Source of the DNA: Candidatus Muproteobacteria bacterium
GTDB lineage: Bacteria; Pseudomonadota; Gammaproteobacteria; Acidiferrobacterales; Sulfurifustaceae
Reading direction: 5' to 3'
Length of the DNA: 6,043 nucleotides
NCBI GenBank assembly: GCA_023266455.1
Contig: JAHFQD010000128.1
Coordinates: 1-6,043 of the forward strand
Under the pieces are notes generated by a model. It saw nothing but the letters and a program-made list of their open reading frames with translations. It searched no databases and was not told the origin of the DNA. The position numbers were made by a program, and so were the translations under genes. This document shows positions 1-5,373 of the stretch, piece after piece. Position 1 is the stretch's first letter. Each line of letters opens with the position of its first letter.

Positions 1-222
1 CAAATCGGCATGGCGACGAATTATCTGGAGGTCCTGAAAATGCTGGCTGCCATCGGTCTCGGTTGGAGCGCCCTTCCACGGACCATGATTGACGGCAGCC
101 TAAAGGTGGTCCACATTGAAAGAATAAGGATTGATCGTCGTTTGGGGTTGGTGACACACGGCGCAAGGACGCTCTCGAACGCGGCACAGGCCATGATAGC
201 GATCGTACGGGGGACCAAGTGA
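1..222 (+). CDS. LysR-family transcriptional regulator, C-terminal part (5' end outside window)
   Basis: The frame is open from base 1, so the gene starts upstream; 73 codons are visible before TGA at 220-222. The translation has the typical end of a LysR effector-binding domain: an NYLEVLKMLAAIGLGWSALP stretch (the 'vGLGwsvLP' strand-helix of the second Rossmann subdomain), then a short 'LKVVHIERIRIDRRLGLVTH' strand segment, then a closing RTLSNAAQAM helix. In the family these parts form the regulatory domain that senses a small ligand. The N-terminal helix-turn-helix is not in the window, so target and ligand cannot be inferred. An ATG at 10 lies within the domain and is not the true start. 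The gene overlaps the next one by GTGA, suggesting co-translation. The family is confident, the specific regulator is unknown. Confidence 0.88.
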   Translation, partial: QIGMATNYLEVLKMLAAIGLGWSALPRTMIDGSLKVVHIERIRIDRRLGLVTHGARTLSNAAQAMIAIVRGTK

Positions 223-617
223 CTTACTTAGAACTGCTACAAGCACTTGAACATCAGCTGGGGTACCAGCATCTACCCCTCAATCCACGCGCCAGAACAC
301 TGAAAGATCTTTTCGAATGCAGCCCGGTGCATCACGAGTTGATGCGCCAACTCACGCAAAACCTCTACCGCGTCAACGCTTGTCGTACATTCAGCGACGA
401 TGTAACGCGCGCCGCCTGTTTCGACGCCATCGGCGCGGTACGTCTACAAGCTTTCGCTACGCAGAATATGGACGTCGAAGCAGTCAGGTTGTTGGACAAC
501 CTGTGCCGCGCACTCAATGAGATTCTCGCCGAGACCGCGTCGCTGACGTCCACCGAACCCGTTAAGTCTTCCGCCGAAGTAATTCAGCTCGAACCTTTCC
601 GCCGCGCGCGGCGTTAG
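219..617 (+). CDS. Hypothetical helical protein translationally coupled to the LysR gene
   Basis: A 132-residue protein starting at GTG 219, whose GTGA overlaps the upstream stop codon. A GGGG run at 209-212/213 lies at a suitable distance for ribosome binding, so this start is favoured. I do not recognise the family. The sequence is soluble-looking and mostly helical, with no signal peptide or membrane segment. It has three cysteines (about residues 34, 55 and 67), a Leu-rich helix around residues 85-103 (EAVRLLDNLCRALNEILAE), and a basic C-terminus ending RRARR. Coding is supported by the overlap with the LysR gene, a frame open to the convergent neighbour, and sensible composition. The stop TAG at 615-617 overlaps the stop of the opposing MFS gene. 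It may act with the regulator, but this is only inferred from position. Confidence 0.7.
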   Translation: MTYLELLQALEHQLGYQHLPLNPRARTLKDLFECSPVHHELMRQLTQNLYRVNACRTFSDDVTRAACFDAIGAVRLQAFATQNMDVEAVRLLDNLCRALNEILAETASLTSTEPVKSSAEVIQLEPFRRARR

Positions 618-1765
618 TCTTTCGTCGGTTTAATCCAGAACAAGGCCACCAAGGATGCAATTCCGGCGGCTACCGCCGCTATAGCGAACGTCGCTGCCGG
701 TCCTAACGCGCCCCAGGAATAACCGCTGTAAAAATGCCCGACAACGCCGCCCAGTCCGAAACTCGCGGTGCCATACAACGCCTGGCCGCGGTGCTGATGA
801 CGGCCGGTGAAAAAGCGATACACGATCTGAATACCCGCGGCGTGAAACGCACCGAACGTCGCCGCGTGCAACGCTTGCGCGGCGATTAACACGTCGAAAC
901 GTTCGGCGCAGAAACCGATCAACAGCCAGCGCACCGTCGCCGCCAAGAAACTGCTCAACAACACTTGATGCAACGAAAATCGCGAGAGTAGAAACGGCAT
1001 CCAAATGAAAATGCCGATCTCGCACAACACACCAAAGGCCCACAACAAACCGATCGTGGTCTTCGAGTAACCGAGTGCGTCGAGATAAATAGAGTAAAAC
1101 GTGTAATAGGGTCCGTGGCTCACTTGCATAAAAAATCCTGCAAGCAAAAACGCTACCACGTCGGGACGCAACGCGAACTTCAGAAATGACGTCGCCGATT
1201 CTTCGTGTTCAGCAGTGCGCGTCGCCGGCAACGTCAAACTACACAACCAAATCGAAACGAACAGCGCTAACAGCGTCGGCAATATCCACCAGGGTCCATA
1301 CGCTTCGACGACCATGCCGAAAACGACAACTGTCACAATGAACCCGACCGATCCCCAGAACCGCACTTGTCCGTACGCGCCGGGTCGATGGCCGAGATAA
1401 TTCATGGCGACGGCGTCGAGCACTGGCAGCGCGGCATGCCAGAAAAAACTGAACGTCACCATCACCAACGCCAGCCATCCGAAATCGGTATTGAAAAATG
1501 TACCGACGAATGCGATCGCGGCCAGCAACGACGTCCAACGCACGACCGCCAATCCACCGCGATAATGATCCGCCACCCAACCCCACACGTTGGGCGCGAT
1601 CACGCGCGACGCCATCATCAACGCCAGCAGGCCGCCGATGCGCTCTGGACTAAACCCGAGCGATTGGAGGTAGAGCCCCCAATACGGCACGAGCACGCCG
1701 AGAACCCCGAAATAAAAAAAATAAAAGCTTGAAACCCGCCAGTAAGGCATGGTGTTCCGCGACAT
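614..1765 (-). CDS. MFS transporter, HcaT-like (3-phenylpropionate/MFS_1-like family)
   Basis: A 383-residue, roughly 12-helix inner membrane transporter. The N-terminus (MPYWRVSSFYFFYFGVLGVL) with a following PYWGLYL and GFSPERIGGLLA is characteristic of the MFS_1-like group that includes E. coli HcaT. The cytoplasmic TM2-TM3 loop has a motif-A-like GWVADHYRGG (about residues 62-71), and the family's RFWGSVGF segment occurs near residue 135. The second half begins after a hydrophilic linker rich in Glu and Thr near residue 185. Substrate is unknown; the HcaT label in databases covers many uncharacterised exporters or symporters. Start choice is open: ATG at 1765 has no clear ribosome binding site, while an internal ATG at 1750 (MPYWR...) matches family N-termini and has a weak GGA upstream. 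The gene ends head-on against the + strand hypothetical gene, sharing TTAG. It follows the small membrane protein gene by 42 bases. Confidence 0.88.
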   Translation of the reverse strand: MSRNTMPYWRVSSFYFFYFGVLGVLVPYWGLYLQSLGFSPERIGGLLALMMASRVIAPNVWGWVADHYRGGLAVVRWTSLLAAIAFVGTFFNTDFGWLALVMVTFSFFWHAALPVLDAVAMNYLGHRPGAYGQVRFWGSVGFIVTVVVFGMVVEAYGPWWILPTLLALFVSIWLCSLTLPATRTAEHEESATSFLKFALRPDVVAFLLAGFFMQVSHGPYYTFYSIYLDALGYSKTTIGLLWAFGVLCEIGIFIWMPFLLSRFSLHQVLLSSFLAATVRWLLIGFCAERFDVLIAAQALHAATFGAFHAAGIQIVYRFFTGRHQHRGQALYGTASFGLGGVVGHFYSGYSWGALGPAATFAIAAVAAGIASLVALFWIKPTKD

Positions 1766-1777
1766 GAGGAGAAAGAA

Positions 1778-1797
1778 GCGGCGGACTCGTCCTCCGC
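1778..1797 (-). terminator. Hairpin between the small membrane protein and MFS genes, possible weak terminator or attenuator
   Basis: Read on the minus strand, GCGGAGGA, loop CGAG, TCCGCCGC forms an eight-step stem with one A-G mismatch and a tetraloop. It is followed at 1777-1770 by TTCTTTCT, a broken T-rich tract. It lies in the 42-base gap after the small membrane protein stop (1808) and just before the MFS start (1765). The shape fits a weak intrinsic terminator or attenuator that would lower MFS expression relative to upstream genes. The T tract is interrupted by C, so efficiency is doubtful. The geometry is seen directly, the role is inferred. Confidence 0.35.
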
Positions 1798-1807
1798 TCG
1801 GACGGTT

Positions 1808-2218
1808 TTAATCTTTGTAAATTAATCCGGCCGCGATACCGGAAATGATCGCGTCGACCGTGCCGCCGACGCCCCAGGCGACCGCAAGCGCGGCTGGAAT
1901 CGGGAGAATGACGTACCACATAAGAGCGCCGGTGACGTGCATCAGCAAAGCGACGTAGATACCGTAGCGCAATCCCTGACCTATTTTTCCCTTCCCCGCT
2001 TCGTAGCCTTTGGCATAGATCAGCACGAACACTAACGAGTAAATCACGTGGCTGATCGGCATCCAGAATCCAAGATTTTGCATCTCGGCCTCGGGACGCC
2101 AGATGGACGCTGTCGCCTTGTACATATCCGCAAGCAGTATGTGATGCAACACCCAACCGATGCCGCCGACTACGATTAATACTGCGACACTCGCCATCAA
2201 CCAACGTTTGATATTCAT
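1808..2218 (-). CDS. Small four-helix integral membrane protein, function unknown
   Basis: A 136-residue protein with four likely membrane segments: about residues 5-28, 53-69, 84-107 and 110-133. A polar loop between the first two contains TASIWRPEAEMQ, and a short basic loop, YAKGYEAGKGKIGQGLRYG, links segments two and three. Similar small proteins with a 'WRP' loop and a 'KGYE...G.G.GLRYG' loop are, as I recall, found as hypothetical proteins in many bacteria; I know no function. The start ATG at 2216-2218 is supported by AGGAG (minus strand, 2230-2226) with a 7-base spacer, the best ribosome binding site in the minus-strand cluster. It lies 42 bases after the TPR lipoprotein gene and the same distance before the MFS gene, so it may be the next gene of the same operon or begin its own unit. 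Confidence 0.82.
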   Translation of the reverse strand: MNIKRWLMASVAVLIVVGGIGWVLHHILLADMYKATASIWRPEAEMQNLGFWMPISHVIYSLVFVLIYAKGYEAGKGKIGQGLRYGIYVALLMHVTGALMWYVILPIPAALAVAWGVGGTVDAIISGIAAGLIYKD

Positions 2219-2225
2219 CTATCGT

Positions 2226-2230
2226 CTCCT
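2226..2230 (-). promoter_or_regulatory. Ribosome binding site of the small membrane protein gene
   Basis: AGGAG on the minus strand, seven bases upstream of the ATG at 2218. It fixes this start and contrasts with the upstream genes, which lack strong sites and seem to rely on coupling. The surrounding AT-rich stretch 2231-2260 shows no convincing promoter boxes or hairpin. Confidence 0.7.
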
Positions 2231-2260
2231 AGTAATTGTTTTCGATTTTCGTTTGACGTT

Positions 2261-3097
2261 TTATTTCTGCACGAGTTCTCGACGCGTGGCGTCGACTTGT
2301 TGGGCCAACACCGCGTCGTCGATACTCTCCGCGACGCTGCGTGCGCGTTCGAGATACGCCACGACGTCGGTTCGCCCCAACATCGCCGCAGCGCGCGCCG
2401 CGCCCAGCAAATCCAACACGATCTTACGCGTTTGCGCCGTCGCCTTGTCGAGTGTCAGCGTTTGCTCGTACAGCGCCAACGCTTGCGCGCCATTGGCGGA
2501 GCGCAGCGCGGCATCGGCGAGCAACCGCTGAGAGTTCGCTTCTTCGATTTGATCGCCGTGACGGCGATTGGCCTCGGCAGCGCGGCGCGCGTCCGTATCG
2601 GCCACCACCGTGTCGCCGCGCAGTAACGCCAAACGCGCGCGCAGATTGTACATCGCGCCCAGCGCGGCGCAGTCGATGGGCGCGCAACGCTGCAGCGCTT
2701 GCTCCAACCACGCGGCCGCACCGTCAGCGTCGGCAGCATTGAGTTTGGCGTAGGCGCGCCGATACGCCGCTTCCGCGCGATGCACAGCCGGCACGCCAAC
2801 GTTGTTCAACACGCGATCAAGCGTCTTGTCCATCGCCACGATATCGCCCATCGCATATTGCACCGTCGCGATGTTGAGCAGTTCGACGCCGATGCCGTCG
2901 CCTTGCTCGATCGACGCGTAAATGCGCAATCCTTCCTGATAGGCGTCGAGCGCTTCTTGCCACTCGCCACGACGGAAAGCGTCCTGCCCACGCTGCGTCC
3001 ATTGCAACGCGTTGTCTTCGAGCGGCGGACGCGGTGGCGGCGCCGAGCTGCAGGCGGTTAGCCATAAAACGATGAGGCCGTAAATAACGCGTTTCAT
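2261..3097 (-). CDS. TPR-repeat lipoprotein linked to the Mla-like transporter
   Basis: A 278-residue predicted lipoprotein. The N-terminus MKRVIYGLIVLWLTAC has a basic n-region, a hydrophobic core and a lipobox LTAC with the lipidated cysteine at residue 16. Ser at +2 favours outer membrane sorting under the Lol rule. A Pro-rich spacer (PPPRPP, 20-25) follows. The rest is Ala-rich helical repeat: a clear TPR at about 32-65 (WTQRGQDAFRRGEWQEALDA...Y), a second near 72-105, and further degenerate TPR-like helix pairs to the C-terminus. TPR arrays serve as protein docking surfaces. ATG at 3097 overlaps the stop of the MCE gene as ATGA and has no evident ribosome binding site, so translational coupling is likely. 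Its position after permease, ABC and MCE genes is where other MCE systems often encode an auxiliary lipoprotein of the PqiC type; this protein is not that family. Partnership with the MCE protein is inferred. Confidence 0.88.
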   Translation of the reverse strand: MKRVIYGLIVLWLTACSSAPPPRPPLEDNALQWTQRGQDAFRRGEWQEALDAYQEGLRIYASIEQGDGIGVELLNIATVQYAMGDIVAMDKTLDRVLNNVGVPAVHRAEAAYRRAYAKLNAADADGAAAWLEQALQRCAPIDCAALGAMYNLRARLALLRGDTVVADTDARRAAEANRRHGDQIEEANSQRLLADAALRSANGAQALALYEQTLTLDKATAQTRKIVLDLLGAARAAAMLGRTDVVAYLERARSVAESIDDAVLAQQVDATRRELVQK

Positions 3098-3903
3098 TTC
3101 TGTGGTGCGCGCGGTGGCGGTGTGGCATTGCCGTAACTGTCAAGCGGCAATACGCCGGCCTTCGGTTGGTCGATGTTGTTGCTGATCGGCCAAGTACGGC
3201 TAAGCGAATCCACGACCTTCTTCGAGCTGTCGATCACTTCGCGTCCGCGACGCACGGTCGCCGGCAACTCGGTAGCGGTGGTCTTCTCTAAATTTTGCAG
3301 ATTGCGCTGCGCGCTCGACAACACTGCGTCGAGATGCTGCTGCGACGACGGCAGGCTCGCGAGCAACGAATCGGCGCGCTTCAATAAACCGTCGGTGCGC
3401 TGCACCACGCTGCGAACGTCGGCAATCAGCGGACGCACGTCGTCGTACAACTGATCCACCAGTTGCGCCATGCCGACTTCGCGCTCGAACGCGATTTGAT
3501 TGCTATCGACTATCTGCGGACTCTTCTCGGAACCCGGCGCGACTTCGATCACGGTGTCGCCGATCACACCTTCTTTCAGCAAACGCGCTTTAGAATCTTG
3601 GCGCACCCATTTCATGTATTCGCTTTGAATCTCAAGCGTCACCTTCACCGCCGCTTGTTCGGTGAGTTCCAACCGCTTCACCTTGCCGATGCGAAAGCCC
3701 GACAACTTCACCGCCATGCCTTGCACGATTTCGCGGCCGCTATCGGTGACGAAAAAAACCTGGCTCTTCGGCGTGATTAATTTTTGCTGCACGCCGATGG
3801 AGATCAGTGTGATGACGATTCCAAGCGCGGCAATAGATAAAAAAATCCCGATCTTGCGGCTCAAGCGTCGGAAGCGTAAGTCTTCGTCTTGCAATAAAGT
3901 CAT
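3094..3903 (-). CDS. MCE/MlaD-domain substrate-binding protein of an ABC-type lipid transporter
   Basis: A 269-residue protein: cytoplasmic N-terminus (1-17), one membrane anchor at about 18-38, a single MCE domain at about 45-125, then a long helical region (about 130-240) and a Pro-rich end (PPPRAPQK). The MCE hallmarks are a 'DSGREIVQGMAVKLSGFRIG' stretch (the G...G..V...G..VG pattern) and 'LLKEGVIGDTVIEVAPGSE' (matching the family's g.LG...iel.pG). In the family, MCE domains form hexameric rings in the periplasm that pass lipids between inner membrane permease and partner proteins. The frame extends upstream to 4071, but that extension is Cys/Arg-rich and lies inside the ABC gene. ATG at 3903 gives the family-like N-terminus, is 4 bases after the ABC stop, and has GGAG (3917-3914) upstream. 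The long helical tail resembles that of MCE proteins that reach across the periplasm. Confidence 0.93.
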   Translation of the reverse strand: MTLLQDEDLRFRRLSRKIGIFLSIAALGIVITLISIGVQQKLITPKSQVFFVTDSGREIVQGMAVKLSGFRIGKVKRLELTEQAAVKVTLEIQSEYMKWVRQDSKARLLKEGVIGDTVIEVAPGSEKSPQIVDSNQIAFEREVGMAQLVDQLYDDVRPLIADVRSVVQRTDGLLKRADSLLASLPSSQQHLDAVLSSAQRNLQNLEKTTATELPATVRRGREVIDSSKKVVDSLSRTWPISNNIDQPKAGVLPLDSYGNATPPPRAPQK

Positions 3904-3907
3904 CGCG

Positions 3908-4567
3908 TTACATCTCCGGTGTAATGGTGACTTCGGCGGGAACGCGTTCCGAGAACGGTTCGTCCGGCAACAACAGCAGCGAAACTCGATTCGCGCTCGC
4001 ACCGTGAAAAGTTTGCACCGATCGCAACAAACGTCCCGCCGCTTGGCGGTCGAGTCCGGCGAACACGGCATCGTAGACGATTATATCCGGCTCCATCGCC
4101 ATCGCCCGCACGAATGCGGCCGCGCGCTGTTCGTAGACCGTCAGCTGATCCGGCAGTTTCGCCATCAATGCGCGCAACGCGGAGCCACCGATTTCCAGTT
4201 CGCCAAACAACGCCGTCATGCGCGCTTCGATTTCCGCGATCGGCGCTGCACGGTGATACCACGCCGGCAACGCTACGTTCTCCCACACCTTCAAATTGCT
4301 GATGAACCCGCCGTCGCGCGGCACCACGGCGATACGCTGAAACAGCGCCAAGCGCGCCGACGACGACAAGCGATACATATCGTCGCCGAAGACGCGCAAG
4401 CGCCCAAGGCGCGGCGGTTGCAAGCCGGACAACACCGTGGCCAATTCGCGATGCGATTCGTGCAATGCGCAAACAACGCGCGCCGTCGCCCCCGCCGGCA
4501 CCGCGCCCGAAAATGGTGGGATCGCCTCCGTCGCTACACCGTCGAATTGCAAAATTGAAGCGGCCAC
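3908..4567 (-). CDS. Degenerate MlaF-type ABC nucleotide-binding protein (predicted pseudo-ATPase)
   Basis: A 219-residue protein counted from GTG 4567. It follows the MlaF-type ABC ATPase fold in spacing but lacks the catalytic motifs. The Walker A position reads CALHESHRE (33-41) where GPNGAGKST is expected, so the lysine becomes His39. The Q-loop in VVPRDGGFISNL has Arg84 for Gln. The signature LSGG becomes LTVY (142-145). Walker B keeps Asp166 (IIVYDA) but the catalytic Glu is Ala167. The D-loop AGLD (170-173) is kept. The H-loop His is replaced by Pro201 (LLLLPD). Surrounding family residues are retained, for example LKVWENVALP (92-101). Known MlaF is about 50 residues longer, with a tail that contacts MlaB; that tail is absent. 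The frame is intact and lies between the permease (1-base gap) and MCE genes (4-base gap). A TTG at 4603 would add 12 residues by overlapping the permease gene; it is less likely. It probably binds the MlaE-type permease but should not hydrolyse ATP. Confidence 0.82.
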   Translation of the reverse strand: MAASILQFDGVATEAIPPFSGAVPAGATARVVCALHESHRELATVLSGLQPPRLGRLRVFGDDMYRLSSSARLALFQRIAVVPRDGGFISNLKVWENVALPAWYHRAAPIAEIEARMTALFGELEIGGSALRALMAKLPDQLTVYEQRAAAFVRAMAMEPDIIVYDAVFAGLDRQAAGRLLRSVQTFHGASANRVSLLLLPDEPFSERVPAEVTITPEM

Positions 4568-4568
4568 G

Positions 4569-5339
4569 TCAGACGAAAAATAAATACGTAATGACGGCGT
4601 CAAGCAGAAACAGCATCACGATATTCTGCAATACCGCGCGCGTCACGGCGCGCGGTAAATCCGTCACCGAGGGTTGCACGCGCAATCCGTACAAACACGA
4701 GGTGCCGGCGATGACCACGCCGAACACCAGCGCTTTGACCAGCGACGCCAACACTTCCGTCAGATCGAGCAGATCGAATACGCTGCTCAAACTTTGAATG
4801 AAAGAGAACTCTCCGACCAGCGCCGCGAATCCTAAACCGGCGACGATCGCGATCATTTGAAAATAAAACGTAATGGCGATCATCGACACCGTCATCCCGA
4901 TCACACGCGGAACGATTAAGTAATCGAGCGGATCGATTCCGAGGCGCCGCAAATTATCGAGCTCGCCGCGAATGCGCATCATCGCCAACTCCGACGCCAT
5001 CGCAGTGCTGGAGCGCGCGATGACGACGATCGCCGACAACAACGGCCCGAGTTCACGCACCAAGGTCCACAGCAAAATGCGTGCGGTCAGGCTCGAGTGC
5101 GAACCGACCAGGCTGGTAATTTGCGTGGTGATAACGATGCCGGCGATAAGCGCGATCAACGTGAGCGCGCCGAGCGCTTGCACACCGGTGAAATAAATTT
5201 GCCGCTGCAGAACATTGCGTACCGGCGGCAACGCCAACACGCGCAGCCGCGCTAAGCAGTGGTACACGATTTGATAGAAATGCCGCCAAGTAATGAAGGC
5301 GAAGACGACGGGCCGTCCGAGGGTTTCGAAGTTAATCAT
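4569..5339 (-). CDS. MlaE-type permease of an MCE lipid ABC transporter
   Basis: A 256-residue integral membrane protein of the MlaE/YrbE family, close to the usual length of about 260. It has an amphipathic N-terminal region (MINFETLGRPVVFAF...), then several membrane segments, first at about 55-78 and last at about 228-256. Family marks include LVRELGPLLSAIVVIARSS (93-111), SELAMMRI (116-123), and LRRLGIDPLDYLIVPRV (130-146), the cytoplasmic coupling-helix region that contacts the ABC subunit. In the family, two MlaE copies form the inner membrane core that moves lipids between the bilayer and an MCE ring. The frame runs up to 5417 into aroC, but ATG at 5339 gives the family N-terminus and leaves 34 bases after the aroC stop. 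No good ribosome binding site is visible. Direction of lipid movement cannot be read from the sequence. Confidence 0.93.
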   Translation of the reverse strand: MINFETLGRPVVFAFITWRHFYQIVYHCLARLRVLALPPVRNVLQRQIYFTGVQALGALTLIALIAGIVITTQITSLVGSHSSLTARILLWTLVRELGPLLSAIVVIARSSTAMASELAMMRIRGELDNLRRLGIDPLDYLIVPRVIGMTVSMIAITFYFQMIAIVAGLGFAALVGEFSFIQSLSSVFDLLDLTEVLASLVKALVFGVVIAGTSCLYGLRVQPSVTDLPRAVTRAVLQNIVMLFLLDAVITYLFFV

Positions 5340-5346
5340 CGCCGAC

Positions 5347-5365
5347 GCCGTGCGAAACTCACGGC
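5347..5365 (-). other. Short hairpin in the aroC-permease junction
   Basis: On the minus strand GCCGTG, loop AGTTTCG, CACGGC makes a perfect 6-bp GC-rich stem, ending 7 bases before the permease ATG. No T tract follows, so it is not an intrinsic terminator. It occupies the place where a ribosome binding site would lie, so it could modulate translation or RNA processing between aroC and the transporter genes, or be chance in GC-rich DNA. Confidence 0.3.
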
Positions 5366-5373
5366 CGCGCGCG

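Noticed and set aside
1650..2204. Minus-strand open frame of 184 codons across the small membrane protein and MFS start
   Set aside because: Arg-rich translation without domain features, covering two better genes in a different frame and lacking a ribosome binding site.
2219..2260. Promoter upstream of the small membrane protein gene
   Set aside because: The gap is AT-rich, but no pair of -35 and -10 boxes at proper spacing can be argued on the minus strand; only the ribosome binding site is supportable.
3904..4071. Upstream extension of the MCE gene to a start at 4071
   Set aside because: The 56 extra residues are Cys/Arg-rich, unlike any MCE N-terminus, and would overlap most of the 3' part of the ABC-like gene. 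ATG 3903 has GGAG upstream and a family-like N-terminus.
3662..4558. Long + strand open frame (298 codons) opposite the MCE and ABC-like genes
   Set aside because: Its translation is Arg/His/Gln-rich with no recognisable domain, and it spans two well-supported minus-strand genes including their junction. It is a shadow of GC-biased coding on the other strand.
3908..4567. Reading the degenerate ABC protein as a pseudogene
   Set aside because: There is no stop codon or frameshift over 219 codons, the motif regions keep exact family spacing, and gene junctions on both sides are tight. Coordinated motif loss with a kept fold fits a pseudoenzyme better than decay.
4568..4603. TTG 4603 as start of the ABC-like gene
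   Set aside because: It requires a 35-base overlap with the permease and a rare start. GTG 4567, one base after the permease stop, starts close to the expected first strand (ILQFDGV). Neither has a clear ribosome binding site, so this remains the less likely rather than excluded option.
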